20,653 nucleotides of DNA. Origin: a virus. Below are positions 14,661-20,653 of this stretch, piece after piece. The position numbers were made by a program, and so were the translations under genes. Under the pieces are notes generated by a model. The model was not told the DNA's origin. It was given only the letters and a program-made list of their open reading frames with translations, and ran no database searches. Each line of letters opens with the position of its first letter. The stretch's first letter is position 1. The DNA is taken from the IMG/VR virus record IMGVR_UViG_3300038659_000396, positions 1-20,653 of that record. One strand, 5' to 3'.

Positions 14661-15023
14661 ATGAAAAAAGAAAACAAAAAAGAAAGCTTAATTGCAAAAT
14701 TCTTTAGAACACAAAAAGTGCTTTTACATCTTATTGCAGGAGCGGTTGTGTTTCAACTATTACAATTATTTTTTGATTCGGAAAGTCTTCGATTTTATGA
14801 ACTGGTACTTTGGTATTTTGGAGCAGGGTTTATTGTAAACGGTTTTTTTGAATGGTTTCAGATGCATTTTTCAGGAACAAACTCTCAAAATAAGTTGATG
14901 CAAAAAATGTATAATCTGAAAATATTTAGCCGTAACAAAAAAACAAAACCAAGTCTTTTTGACTGTGTAATTACTGGAATTGGTTCTGCGGTTTACTCTT
15001 TAATTTGGTATTTTTTCATCTAA
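14661..15023 (+). CDS. Three-helix membrane protein, holin candidate
   Basis: A 120-residue protein with a basic N-terminus (MKKENKKESLIAKFF) and three hydrophobic stretches: KVLLHLIAGAVVFQLLQLFF (about 19-38), FYELVLWYFGAGFIVNGFF (about 45-63) and the C-terminal ITGIGSAVYSLIWYFFI. Between the second and third is a basic loop rich in K, N and Q. Size and topology suit a class I-type holin (three helices), supplied inside the tail operon rather than next to the endolysin. It is separated from the broken glycosyltransferase gene by two bases and from gpJ by 11 bases. The holin call is inference from topology. Confidence 0.6.
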   Translation: MKKENKKESLIAKFFRTQKVLLHLIAGAVVFQLLQLFFDSESLRFYELVLWYFGAGFIVNGFFEWFQMHFSGTNSQNKLMQKMYNLKIFSRNKKTKPSLFDCVITGIGSAVYSLIWYFFI

Positions 15024-15034
15024 AATAAACAACA

Positions 15035-15877
15035 ATGCCAACAATACTGGAAATACAAAATCAAATACTAACTAAAGCCCAGGAACAAAATGAGCTTAGT
15101 GGCTTAGACAGTACGTCTAATGTGGCAATATATAGGCTGTGGGCTTATGTGGTAGCTTTTGTAATTTGGTTGCAGTATGCGTTTTTTGATGCGTTTAAGG
15201 GAGATGTTAATCAATTAATCCGCGAGCAAAAGCAGTATTCTTTGCTGTGGTTTCGAGAAAAGGCGTTGTTGTATAGGCATGGTGAAGATTTGCCTGAGTA
15301 CAGCGATGTCTATGCAATGGACCCAGGAGATGAAACTGACACACCCGTTAAGCAAGCAGCTGTAATAGAATTGGAGTTACAAAACAGGAAGCATTTGTTT
15401 ATTAAGGTTGCTTCTGAGGTAGATAATGCTTTTGTAGAAGTGAGTGAAGCTGTTAAGTTGGGATTGGAGCAATATTTTGGTAGAATTAAGCCAGCTGGCA
15501 CTAAGATAATCATCTTCACTGCTCCAGCAGATGAATTGAAGCTGGTAATTCGGTTTTTCTATAATCCGCTTTTATTGGATAGTTCCGGAAGCCGCATAGA
15601 TGGAACGGATGATTTTCCGGTACAAAATGCGATTAGAAATTTCATAAAGAATTTGCCTTTTAATGGGGAGTTTAGATTGTCTGCTTTAGTCGATGGCTTA
15701 CAGAACCTTGATGGTTGTTCCAATAGAGAGCTGTACATTGATGAAGCTTCCATAAGGTATGGAACATTGGCAGAATTTCAAGATATAAGCAGCGGTTATG
15801 TAGCGAACGCTGGATATATGGAAATTACTGAAGAAAATTTGAATATTGAATTTATACCCAAAAACGTGCAAATATAA
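15035..15877 (+). CDS. Baseplate J-like wedge protein (Mu gp47-like, Bacteroidota variant)
   Basis: A 280-residue protein that starts with a helix (EIQNQILTKAQEQNELSGLD), then SNVAIYRLWAYVVAFVIWLQ and FDAFKGDVNQLIREQKQY, the pattern of Bacteroidota gpJ-like wedges. It continues with LLWFREKALLYRHGEDLPEY and, near the C-terminus, PVQNAIRNFIKNLPFNGEFR and LSALVDGLQNLDG, the family's conserved C-terminal signature. gpJ-like proteins form the wedge ring that triggers sheath contraction. It overlaps the following gpI gene (TAATG at 15875). In Mu, J is longer; Bacteroidota versions are near this size. Confidence 0.75.
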   Translation: MPTILEIQNQILTKAQEQNELSGLDSTSNVAIYRLWAYVVAFVIWLQYAFFDAFKGDVNQLIREQKQYSLLWFREKALLYRHGEDLPEYSDVYAMDPGDETDTPVKQAAVIELELQNRKHLFIKVASEVDNAFVEVSEAVKLGLEQYFGRIKPAGTKIIIFTAPADELKLVIRFFYNPLLLDSSGSRIDGTDDFPVQNAIRNFIKNLPFNGEFRLSALVDGLQNLDGCSNRELYIDEASIRYGTLAEFQDISSGYVANAGYMEITEENLNIEFIPKNVQI

Positions 15878-16386
15878 TGAGTGGGAATATTTATAACATC
15901 AATTGGAATAGCCTAACTGCACTTTTGTTGCCTACGTTTTTACGTGGGCCAAAGATGTTAGCCTGGCTTAATTCTTTGGTTTATCCTATTCAGCTTTTGC
16001 ATGCTCAATTTTTGGAGTATAGACTAGATGCTATATACCGTATAGAACACACTCCACAAGTCTACGCAATTGAAAAGGTGCTGAATGAGGAGTTTGACGA
16101 TGTGCTGCACCGCATTTATATTGAGGATGGGGAATATACGGAGCAATTGTATTTTTTTACTCCAGATGAAGAATTACCAGTTTATATTTTTGGACCTAAT
16201 GAGAATAATCCGGTATATTTTTTTGGTGAAAATGATGCTGCTAATACTTCTGTGGACTTCATAGTGCATTTGCCTTTGTCTTATCAAGTCTTTTTTGAAA
16301 TTGGAAGTAACAACAGAAACAAGCTAGATAGCTTAATTAACTATTACCGTCTTCCAGATAAGACGTATCAAATAATATATGTATAA
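15877..16386 (+). CDS. Baseplate tail protein I-like (Mu gp48 place)
   Basis: A 169-residue protein between gpJ and the fibre gene with the opening seen in Bacteroidota tail proteins of the gpI place: NWNSLTALLLPTFLRGPKML, AWLNSLVYPIQLLHAQFLEY and RLDAIYRIEHTPQVYAIEKV. The C-terminal two thirds are strand-rich (PVYIFGPNENNPVYFFGEND, then VHLPLSYQVF). The wedge dimer with gpJ would carry fibres. It overlaps gpJ by one base at its start and the fibre gene by one base at its end (TAATG), so the three genes are translationally coupled. Confidence 0.7.
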   Translation: MSGNIYNINWNSLTALLLPTFLRGPKMLAWLNSLVYPIQLLHAQFLEYRLDAIYRIEHTPQVYAIEKVLNEEFDDVLHRIYIEDGEYTEQLYFFTPDEELPVYIFGPNENNPVYFFGENDAANTSVDFIVHLPLSYQVFFEIGSNNRNKLDSLINYYRLPDKTYQIIYV

Positions 16387-17144
16387 TGAAAAAAATAAAT
16401 CTTATTAATGGGGGTTTCCCGGGCACAACAAAAACATTTCAGCATTTAGCAGAAATGACAGAACAGGTAGCAGCTGCGGTTGCACAAATGGCTGGAAGAG
16501 ATAGAGTAATCATATCGGGAGTTGATTTTGTAGATGGCTTAATGAGTAGTGGATGGGTGGTTATAGATGGGGAATTGTACCCCTTTGTAGGTGGTAATGA
16601 GAATTCTCATGTAAGAATAGTTGAAAACGTTGAGCAGGTACAGTATTTGGCAGATACCGATAACAATGGTATTGGCGATATGGTGGATGCTTATTTTAAT
16701 CGTTTTGCCCTGTTTACTTCTGTAGCTGAAGGCAATATTCCTTTTGCAGAATTTGAGCGGTATGAAAATTTGGTTGGTGGCGTTTCACGAAGTGGCACAT
16801 TTAGTCTTATTCCAAGTACAGTTTCATTTTTTGTTACTGGAGATTTTACAGGTGTTGCAAATAATGATTTGGCAGATGCTCCTGGACAGCAAGCAGGTAA
16901 TGCTCTATTGTTTCAAATTGAGTTTGAAGAAATAGATACCGATTATGATGTTATATGTTTACCTATAGACCCGCAAACCGAGGAGCTTACTGGCTCAACG
17001 CTTTTAGTTGCAGCTCTAAGTCTTGATTATTTTGTTTTTAACAAAACGACTACTTCATTTGACTTGATACTGCAATCAACTGATTTGCCAATATTTCTTC
17101 AGACTGGCCAGGCAAACTATCAAATTAATCTAATCAAAAAATAA
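16386..17144 (+). CDS. Tail fibre protein, N-terminal baseplate-binding type
   Basis: A 252-residue protein with the Bacteroidota tail-fibre opening INGGFPGTTKTFQHLAEMTE, then a helix (VAAAVAQMAGRDRVIISGVD) and SGWVVIDGELYPFVGG, a module I recall from the start of many prophage fibres. The middle is varied, with DTDNNGIGDMVDAYFNRF. The last 90 residues are beta-rich and probably bind receptor or partner. The protein is short for a fibre and may cap a separate adhesin or act as the receptor-binding tip itself. No collagen-like repeat is present. Confidence 0.65.
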   Translation: MKKINLINGGFPGTTKTFQHLAEMTEQVAAAVAQMAGRDRVIISGVDFVDGLMSSGWVVIDGELYPFVGGNENSHVRIVENVEQVQYLADTDNNGIGDMVDAYFNRFALFTSVAEGNIPFAEFERYENLVGGVSRSGTFSLIPSTVSFFVTGDFTGVANNDLADAPGQQAGNALLFQIEFEEIDTDYDVICLPIDPQTEELTGSTLLVAALSLDYFVFNKTTTSFDLILQSTDLPIFLQTGQANYQINLIKK

Positions 17145-17148
17145 TATT

Positions 17149-17505
17149 ATGATGTACGGAATTAAGCATGATAACGGCACTATTGAAGCTATTTCAAGAT
17201 TTAGAGGATTAGCCACTTTGCCTGCTGGATTTATTGAAATTACGAAGGTTGAATATGAAAATTACCTACAAATAGTGTCTGAAAATACATTTGTTACTTA
17301 CAATGCCACGACAAAAGAAATTGATGTTGATATGTCTCAGGAACTGGATTTGAAATACTACGCCAAAAGAAAATTTTTAAAGAATCAACTACTGTATTTA
17401 AGTGCAGAAATTGATTTAATAAATAGAATGGGTGAAAGTCCAGTTAATGCTCAATCTGAATTTGATGCTGTTTTAGCTGAATATACTCAACCTCAAAGCA
17501 CGTAG
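17149..17505 (+). CDS. Fibre-associated or fibre-assembly protein, unknown
   Basis: A 118-residue protein following the fibre gene by four bases. It has a strand-rich N-terminal half (MMYGIKHDNGTIEAISRFRG; AGFIEITKVEYENYLQIVSE) and a helical end (LDLKYYAKRKFLKNQLLYLS, then AEIDLINRMGE). Position suggests a fibre chaperone or a small structural partner, comparable in place to Mu U, but there is no firm similarity. The ATG at 17152 is an alternative start one codon in. The protein has no signal sequence. Confidence 0.55.
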   Translation: MMYGIKHDNGTIEAISRFRGLATLPAGFIEITKVEYENYLQIVSENTFVTYNATTKEIDVDMSQELDLKYYAKRKFLKNQLLYLSAEIDLINRMGESPVNAQSEFDAVLAEYTQPQST

Positions 17506-17507
17506 TT

Positions 17508-17954
17508 ATGAAATTTATAAAAGAAGGAATTGATATACTACACGAGTTTGAAGCTTTACGGCTAGAGGCTTATTTGTGTCCAGCTGGAGTACCTACCATT
17601 GGTTGGGGCAATACCTACTATGAAAATGGCGCAAAGGTGAAATTGGGAGATAAAATTACGAAGCAACGAGCTGATGAGTTGTTTGCAAATATTGTTGATT
17701 ATTTTTCTCGTGAAGTTTTGAAAAGCCTAAAAGTAAAACTGAATGACTATCAATTTTCTGCACTAGTGAGTTTTGCTTATAACGTGGGAATTCGTGCTTT
17801 TAGAAATTCAACTCTTTTGCGCTTGGTGAATGCCAATCCAAATGATGCAGGTATAGCGCATCAATTTAAGCGTTGGAATAAATCTAGAGGTCGAGTTTTA
17901 AGAGGCCTTACAAGGCGTAGGAAAGCAGAAATAGAGCTTTATTTTTCAAAATAG
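17508..17954 (+). CDS. GH24 lysozyme-type endolysin (muramidase)
   Basis: A 148-residue protein matching T4/P22-type lysozyme. The active segment is LHEFEALRLEAYLCPAGVPT followed by IGWGNT: Glu15 is the acid catalyst (T4 Glu11), Cys24 takes the place of T4 Asp20 and Thr30 that of Thr26. The cysteine variant is common in phage muramidases with the YLCPAG motif. The rest has the usual helical lobe (LNDYQFSALVSFAYNVGIRA, NSTLLRLVNANP) and a basic end. It cleaves peptidoglycan glycan strands late in infection. No signal peptide is present, so a holin is needed for release. The spanin gene follows six bases after the stop. Confidence 0.9.
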   Translation: MKFIKEGIDILHEFEALRLEAYLCPAGVPTIGWGNTYYENGAKVKLGDKITKQRADELFANIVDYFSREVLKSLKVKLNDYQFSALVSFAYNVGIRAFRNSTLLRLVNANPNDAGIAHQFKRWNKSRGRVLRGLTRRRKAEIELYFSK

Positions 17955-17960
17955 GAAGTT

Positions 17961-18494
17961 ATGAGATATGTTTATTTATTTTTTATGTTGATGCTGGTTT
18001 CGTGCAAATCAACAAAAACTAGCGTAAATCAGGAGCTAACACAAAGCGTTAGTGAGTTGATTGAGGTAGTTGATAGTATTCACCAAATAAATGAAAGTTT
18101 GGTTGAAGAAATTCAGAAAAACAGGAATCAAAAAAACACAAGATTAGTTTTAATGCCTGTTATAGACAGTAATGGTGTTGTACAGCCAATAAGTTATAGT
18201 GAGTTAAGGAATGGGGTTGTAACAAGGCAAATAGAGCTTACAGGAGCTTCATTAGAAGAAATAACAGAAGATATTGAAGAAACTGAAAAACAAACTATAA
18301 AAAAAGATAGTACAGCTACATCAGGTACTAGTAATTTGAATTATTCAGGAAATACAGATACAAACATAAGTACAAAAATTGAAACTGAAAGCGAAATAAC
18401 TGGAGGTGGATTTTGGGCTAGATTTAAGCTATGGTTAATTATTGCATTGTTGCTAGTTCTATTGTTTTTGAGCTGGCGTTTAAAACTCTTTTAA
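17961..18494 (+). CDS. Unimolecular spanin candidate: lipoprotein with C-terminal membrane helix
   Basis: A 177-residue protein directly after the endolysin. It begins with a lipoprotein signal (MRYVYLFFMLMLVSCKS; lipobox LVSC, modified Cys15) and ends with a membrane helix (LWLIIALLLVLLFLSWRLKL, about residues 157-176). The part between, about 140 residues, is rich in E, T, S, N and Q, with a helical stretch near residues 25-55. An outer-membrane lipid anchor plus an inner-membrane helix on one chain is exactly the design of u-spanins such as T1 gp11, which fuse the two membranes in the last step of lysis. The u-spanin call is inferred from topology and position. The late-operon terminator follows about 80 bases downstream. 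Confidence 0.75.
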   Translation: MRYVYLFFMLMLVSCKSTKTSVNQELTQSVSELIEVVDSIHQINESLVEEIQKNRNQKNTRLVLMPVIDSNGVVQPISYSELRNGVVTRQIELTGASLEEITEDIEETEKQTIKKDSTATSGTSNLNYSGNTDTNISTKIETESEITGGGFWARFKLWLIIALLLVLLFLSWRLKLF

Positions 18495-18503
18495 TTGCTG
18501 TTT

Positions 18504-18640
18504 AAATCCAATGGAGGTTAGGATTAAAAAAATGTCCTCCGCTTTTAAAACTTTCTGAGGGATTTAAAACATGAGCCAAACGACTACGGAGGACACAAAG
18601 TCTTCTATGTCGTTTGGCTTTTTTTATTTTAATCCCTCAG
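18504..18640 (+). ncRNA. Strongly structured region with competing helices at the end of the late operon
   Basis: Helix A pairs CTGAGGGATT (18555-18564) with AATCCCTCAG (18631-18640), extended by AAAA/TTTT across a one-base bulge. Helix B pairs AGCCAAACGAC (18574-18584) with GTCGTTTGGCT (18609-18619), perfectly over 11 bp. The loop of B contains CGGAGGACA (18587-18595), a perfect 9-base complement of TGTCCTCCG (18533-18541) upstream. That upstream strand can instead pair with GGAGG at 18513-18517, and AATCC (18505-18509) can pair with GGATT (18521-18525). A switch-like fold or pseudoknot is therefore possible. No coding frame fits. Whether it acts as a free RNA or only as a transcript 3' end cannot be told from sequence. 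Confidence 0.55.
18574..18626 (+). terminator. Rho-independent terminator of the late operon
   Basis: The 11-bp helix AGCCAAACGAC/GTCGTTTGGCT is followed directly by a run of T (18619-18625), a standard intrinsic terminator on the plus strand about 80 bases after the spanin stop. Its loop, 24 bases, is unusually long and itself pairs with the upstream sequence described for 18504-18640. Confidence 0.75.
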
Positions 18641-18682
18641 AACTGCAAAAATAGTAAATAACAAAAATTATATATGAATAAA

Positions 18683-18745
18683 ATGAGTAAAAATTTTAAA
18701 TCAGCTCCCTTGCCTTGCCAGCAGATATATATCATTTGTATTTGA
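18683..18745 (+). pseudogene. Short 5' gene fragment, possibly from a D12-type adenine methyltransferase
   Basis: An ATG at 18683 opens a 20-codon frame reading MSKNFKSAPLP before it runs into sequence out of frame and stops at TGA 18743. From memory, the SAPLP start resembles adenine-specific DNA methyltransferases carried by Bacteroidota phages, whose N-termini continue FxGQKR. After about codon 11 the DNA instead encodes, in another frame, the end of a thymidylate-synthase-like protein. The fragment is too short for a firm call. Confidence 0.25.
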
Positions 18746-18879
18746 TAAGCCGTCAAATAGATCTGCCTCTGAAGTCAATAAGTTTGATGCTTGCAAATGT
18801 TCACATCTACAAGAACAACATTAATGCAACAACAGAACTACTAGAAGGAGCTAAGCCCAAGTTTGAACTTAATGTATAA
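18700..18879 (+). pseudogene. 3' remnant of a thymidylate-synthase-family gene
   Basis: Without a start codon of its own, the frame from 18700 to TAA at 18877-18879 reads 59 residues: LALPADIYHLYLISRQIDLP, then LKSISLMLANVHIYKNNINA and TTELLEGAKPKFELNV. It lines up with the C-terminal part of ThyA: LALPADIYHLY with the LGLPFNIASYA segment, and ANVHIYKNNI with the GDTHLYSNHM segment that holds the conserved His and Tyr binding the dUMP sugar. The upstream two thirds of the gene, with the catalytic cysteine, are gone. A stop lies just upstream in frame. It is followed at once by a strong terminator, so it is the genuine gene end. A hydroxymethylase relative is possible. Confidence 0.5.
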
Positions 18880-18932
18880 CAAGAAAAATAACCCCTGCTT
18901 AACTTCATATTAAGCAGGGGTTATTTTTCTTG
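18880..18932. terminator. Perfect 23-bp bidirectional terminator
   Basis: The 23-base arms 18880-18902 and 18910-18932 are exact reverse complements around a 7-base loop, with core AACCCCTGCTTAA and A-rich/T-rich ends, so a GC-rich stem is flanked by a U-tract on either strand. It lies between the end of the thymidylate-synthase-like remnant (plus) and the end of the TPR gene (minus) and can serve both. A second, weaker inverted repeat, AATTGTAC/GTACAATT (18934-18941 and 18960-18967), overlaps the end of the TPR gene. Confidence 0.85.
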
Positions 18933-18955
18933 AAATTGTACGTTTTGTTTTATTT

Positions 18956-19567
18956 TTATGTACAATTCGTTTTGGCGATTATACAAGCATCTTTAAAATT
19001 CCTCATCGAAAACTTTGCTTTTCCACGAATATAGTAGGCAAAATCACTTTTAGCATTAACGTTAGTCGCTTCCGTACAATGCTTTATTGAACCTTCGAAA
19101 TCTTCAATTCTGAATTTAATTAAAGCAACCGAAATATAATCGTCAGCACTTGGTTTTTTTGTGTTTTCAATATGTAAAAATGCATCTTCAATTGCTCCAT
19201 TATAATCTTTCAACCTTTCTTTGCAGGCACTCCGTCTATGAAAAACACCAAAATCTTTTGGGTCTAATTCAATTACTCTTGTGTAAAGTTCAATGGCGTA
19301 TTTATAGTTGTTAGTTTTTATTCTATGAAATAAACCATAATTATTTAATGCTTCTATATAATTTGGTTTCAGATTTAATGCTTTCTCGTAACATTCAGTT
19401 GCAGTTTCATAATCTTTTTTTTTCCAACAATCCTTTGCTTTGTCTAATAATTCTTTTGCTATTCTGTCATTTGATTTGTCGAGTAATTTGTTTAAAACGT
19501 TAGTTTGAACGTCAATTTTTTGAATCGCATTGTTATTGATTATAAGTTTGTTATTTTGATTACTCAT
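18956..19567 (-). CDS. TPR protein, partner of the upstream J-domain protein
   Basis: A 203-residue protein with about four to five tetratricopeptide repeats from residue 36 on, for example AKDCWKKKDYETATECYEKA followed by LNLKPNYIEALNNYGL, then YKYAIELYTRVIELDPKDFG, KDYNGAIEDAFLHIENTK and EDFEGSIKHCTEATNVNAKS. The last repeat, KDACIIAKTNCT, ends early, so the C-terminus may be shortened. TPRs bind peptides and often bind chaperones. The start overlaps the stop of the J-domain gene by eight bases, which makes an operon and suggests a joint function. No signal peptide or membrane helix is seen. The N-terminal 35 residues are asparagine-rich and probably flexible. Confidence 0.75.
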   Translation of the reverse strand: MSNQNNKLIINNNAIQKIDVQTNVLNKLLDKSNDRIAKELLDKAKDCWKKKDYETATECYEKALNLKPNYIEALNNYGLFHRIKTNNYKYAIELYTRVIELDPKDFGVFHRRSACKERLKDYNGAIEDAFLHIENTKKPSADDYISVALIKFRIEDFEGSIKHCTEATNVNAKSDFAYYIRGKAKFSMRNFKDACIIAKTNCT

Positions 19568-20477
19568 TATCTTTTAGATTTCTTAATTCTTCAAATAAGG
19601 TTTTCTTTGTGTTCTCAAAATAACTCTCCCAATTTTCAATTTTTATAATGGATTGATATGTGTCCGAGCTTTTTAATTCGCTTAATTTATCCTCAATATT
19701 TGATATTTTTTTACGAAGATTTATTATTTCTACTTTTAGAATAGATTTTTCATTGATACTATCTGATTTTTTTATAAACAAATTTCCGTTTTCCAAAGAA
19801 CTCAATATTTCATTGACTCTTTCTAAATCATTTTGTTCATAAGCAAGTCTTAACTCTCTAAAAATTTCTTGAGCTTGAAATTTTAAATTCTCATTCACAA
19901 TATCTGGATGACACAATTTAGATGCTTTTCTGTAATTCTTCTTTAATTCCTTTTTTTGTTTTTCATCAAGAAGATTTATTATTTCCTTTTTTGAAACTTC
20001 ATATTGCTCATTAAATTTTTCATAATCGGAATTAGCTTCTTCAAATTCGATTTTTTTCTTTTTACTCTTACCTTTTTCTATTTCTAATTTGTCTCTGCGG
20101 AATTTTAAGATTTGATTTAGTAAATCTCCCAATTCCTGATTTTGTTGTGTACTAAAATTATGTATTAATTTTTCAGTTTCTGCAACTTCGTTAACTATAG
20201 AATTATAATCTAATTCTAAAGCTCTAATCTCCATTTTTAAAGCGATTAAATCTTCGTCTTCACTTAAAACTAAATTTGGACTTGCATTTAATTTGTTTTG
20301 GATTAATTCAATTGCTTTATTGAATGATTTCTCTTGTATGTTTTCGATTATCTCTTTATAACTATTTCCATCATTTGCAGTTATCAGTTTTTCTATTTGA
20401 ACATCGAGTAGTTCAAATTCTTCTAACAATAATAATTGTTTAATTAGGTTTAATCTTTTTGCAGTTTCGATTGTCAT
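19560..20477 (-). CDS. J-domain coiled-coil protein
   Basis: A 305-residue protein, very rich in E, K, L and N. The middle part reads KELKKNYRKASKLCHPDIVN followed by ENLKFQAQEIFRELRLAYEQ, a J-domain helix II, HPD loop (residues 190-192) and helix III. The HPD triad is what activates Hsp70 ATPase, so the protein should be a DnaK co-chaperone. Long coiled coils flank it on both sides (about 75-175 and 240-285). The J domain sits in the middle, unlike DnaJ. The gene is first in a two-gene operon with the TPR gene. It does not belong to the phage structural cluster. I see no clear promoter: the 43 bases just upstream hold no good TAnnTTTG box. The client is unknown. Confidence 0.7.
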   Translation of the reverse strand: MTIETAKRLNLIKQLLLLEEFELLDVQIEKLITANDGNSYKEIIENIQEKSFNKAIELIQNKLNASPNLVLSEDEDLIALKMEIRALELDYNSIVNEVAETEKLIHNFSTQQNQELGDLLNQILKFRRDKLEIEKGKSKKKKIEFEEANSDYEKFNEQYEVSKKEIINLLDEKQKKELKKNYRKASKLCHPDIVNENLKFQAQEIFRELRLAYEQNDLERVNEILSSLENGNLFIKKSDSINEKSILKVEIINLRKKISNIEDKLSELKSSDTYQSIIKIENWESYFENTKKTLFEELRNLKDNE

Positions 20478-20523
20478 TTTTTACTAAATAGTGTTATCAG
20501 AGACGGATTTTTTTTGCATTACA

Positions 20524-20652
20524 GCTAACGTTCTTGTATATGAGCTGTGGCGTGTTTTAGCACGAACCTCTCCAAATATAAACTAACTTTGGGAAATCCG
20601 AAAATTTTCCAAATGGGCAAAGACCAAGCCATAGCTTATATACGGTGTTGGC
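20524..20652. repeat. 129-nt fold-back repeat with attC-like ends
   Basis: The element begins GCTAACG and ends GTTGGC, which are near-complementary, and inside them TATATGAGCTGTGGC (20537-20551) pairs with GCCATAGCTTATATA (20628-20642) at 13 of 15 bases. A shorter inner stem includes GGAAA/TTTCC (around 20592-20610). An imperfect palindrome with GCYAAC-type ends resembles integron attC sites or the dispersed non-coding repeats found between genes in many flavobacterial genomes. It may continue beyond the window edge. No integrase gene is visible, and only one copy is in view. Confidence 0.5.
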
Positions 20653-20653
20653 A

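Noticed and set aside
17508-17954. Endolysin inactive because T4 Asp20 is replaced by Cys24.
   Set aside because: The YLCPAG variant is widespread in phage GH24 enzymes, and Cys at this place is compatible with activity.
18504-18640. Retron or diversity-generating element RNA.
   Set aside because: There is no reverse transcriptase gene, no template/variable repeat pair, and the inner helix has a plain terminator U-tract.
18641-18703. Possible Mu-type right end: an AT-rich stretch with repeated ACTCATTTTATTCAT-like motifs, read on the minus strand from TGATTTAAAA.
   Set aside because: A TG...CA end cannot be shown from one side; the same bases can be read as the start of a broken gene (MSKNFKSAPLP). 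Kept only as an alternative in the junction finding.
1-20653. tRNA or rRNA genes.
   Set aside because: No cloverleaf with a plausible anticodon arm and TTCGA-type T loop, and no rRNA-like segment, was noticed on either strand.

Overview
The window is most of the structural, tail and lysis region of a Mu-like, contractile-tailed prophage in a member of the Bacteroidota, probably a flavobacterium. The case for this host is indirect: the DNA is AT-rich, Shine-Dalgarno sites are mostly absent or weak, there is a TAnnTTTG-type promoter box, and the proteins belong to phage families typical of that phylum (DUF935 portal, DUF2586 sheath, DUF6046-like and DUF6734-like proteins). No integrase, transposase, repressor or replication gene is in view; these probably lie to the left.

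Layout. (1) 1-4206, minus strand: the packaging module, read right to left, comprises small terminase, large terminase, a Mu gp36-like connector protein, and a portal that runs into a MuF-like minor head domain and leaves the window at the left edge. (2) 4207-4333: a divergent promoter region. (3) 4334-8573, plus strand: ClpP-type head protease with a scaffold-like C-terminus, major capsid protein with an unusual membrane-like N-terminus, a small unknown protein, DUF2586 tail sheath and tail tube. (4) 8602-9143: the two tail assembly chaperones, joined by a -1 frameshift at GGGAAAG, the same heptamer as lambda G/GT. (5) 9136-11676: baseplate and hub genes (DUF6046-like, gpD/gp44-like hub, gpV/gp45-like spike, a small protein, gp25/W wedge). 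No tape measure gene lies between the chaperones and these genes, which is the most striking absence here. (6) 11673-15023: an accessory block placed between gp25 and gpJ. It holds a membrane-anchored coiled coil, an unknown protein, a folded tandem repeat, a LysM/gpX-like protein with a carbohydrate-binding-like C-terminus, a 54-residue membrane protein, a DUF6734-like glycosyltransferase gene broken by a stop codon, and a three-helix membrane protein. (7) 15035-17505: baseplate J-like, tail protein I-like, fibre and a fibre-associated protein. (8) 17508-18494: lysis genes, a GH24 endolysin and a one-piece spanin.

To the right, 18495-18955 contains a strongly folded RNA region that includes the late-operon terminator, then the 3' end of a thymidylate-synthase-like gene fused to a short foreign gene start, then a perfect 23-bp bidirectional terminator. 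The last part, 18956-20477 on the minus strand, is a two-gene operon encoding a J-domain coiled-coil protein and a TPR protein, followed by a 129-nt fold-back repeat with attC-like ends at the window edge. This right part looks like host or mobile-cassette DNA rather than phage structural DNA.

Together the genes would build and package a contractile-tailed virion and lyse the cell. The missing tape measure gene and the broken glycosyltransferase gene leave open whether the element is intact. Product names come from reading the protein sequences and recalling families; no database search was run.
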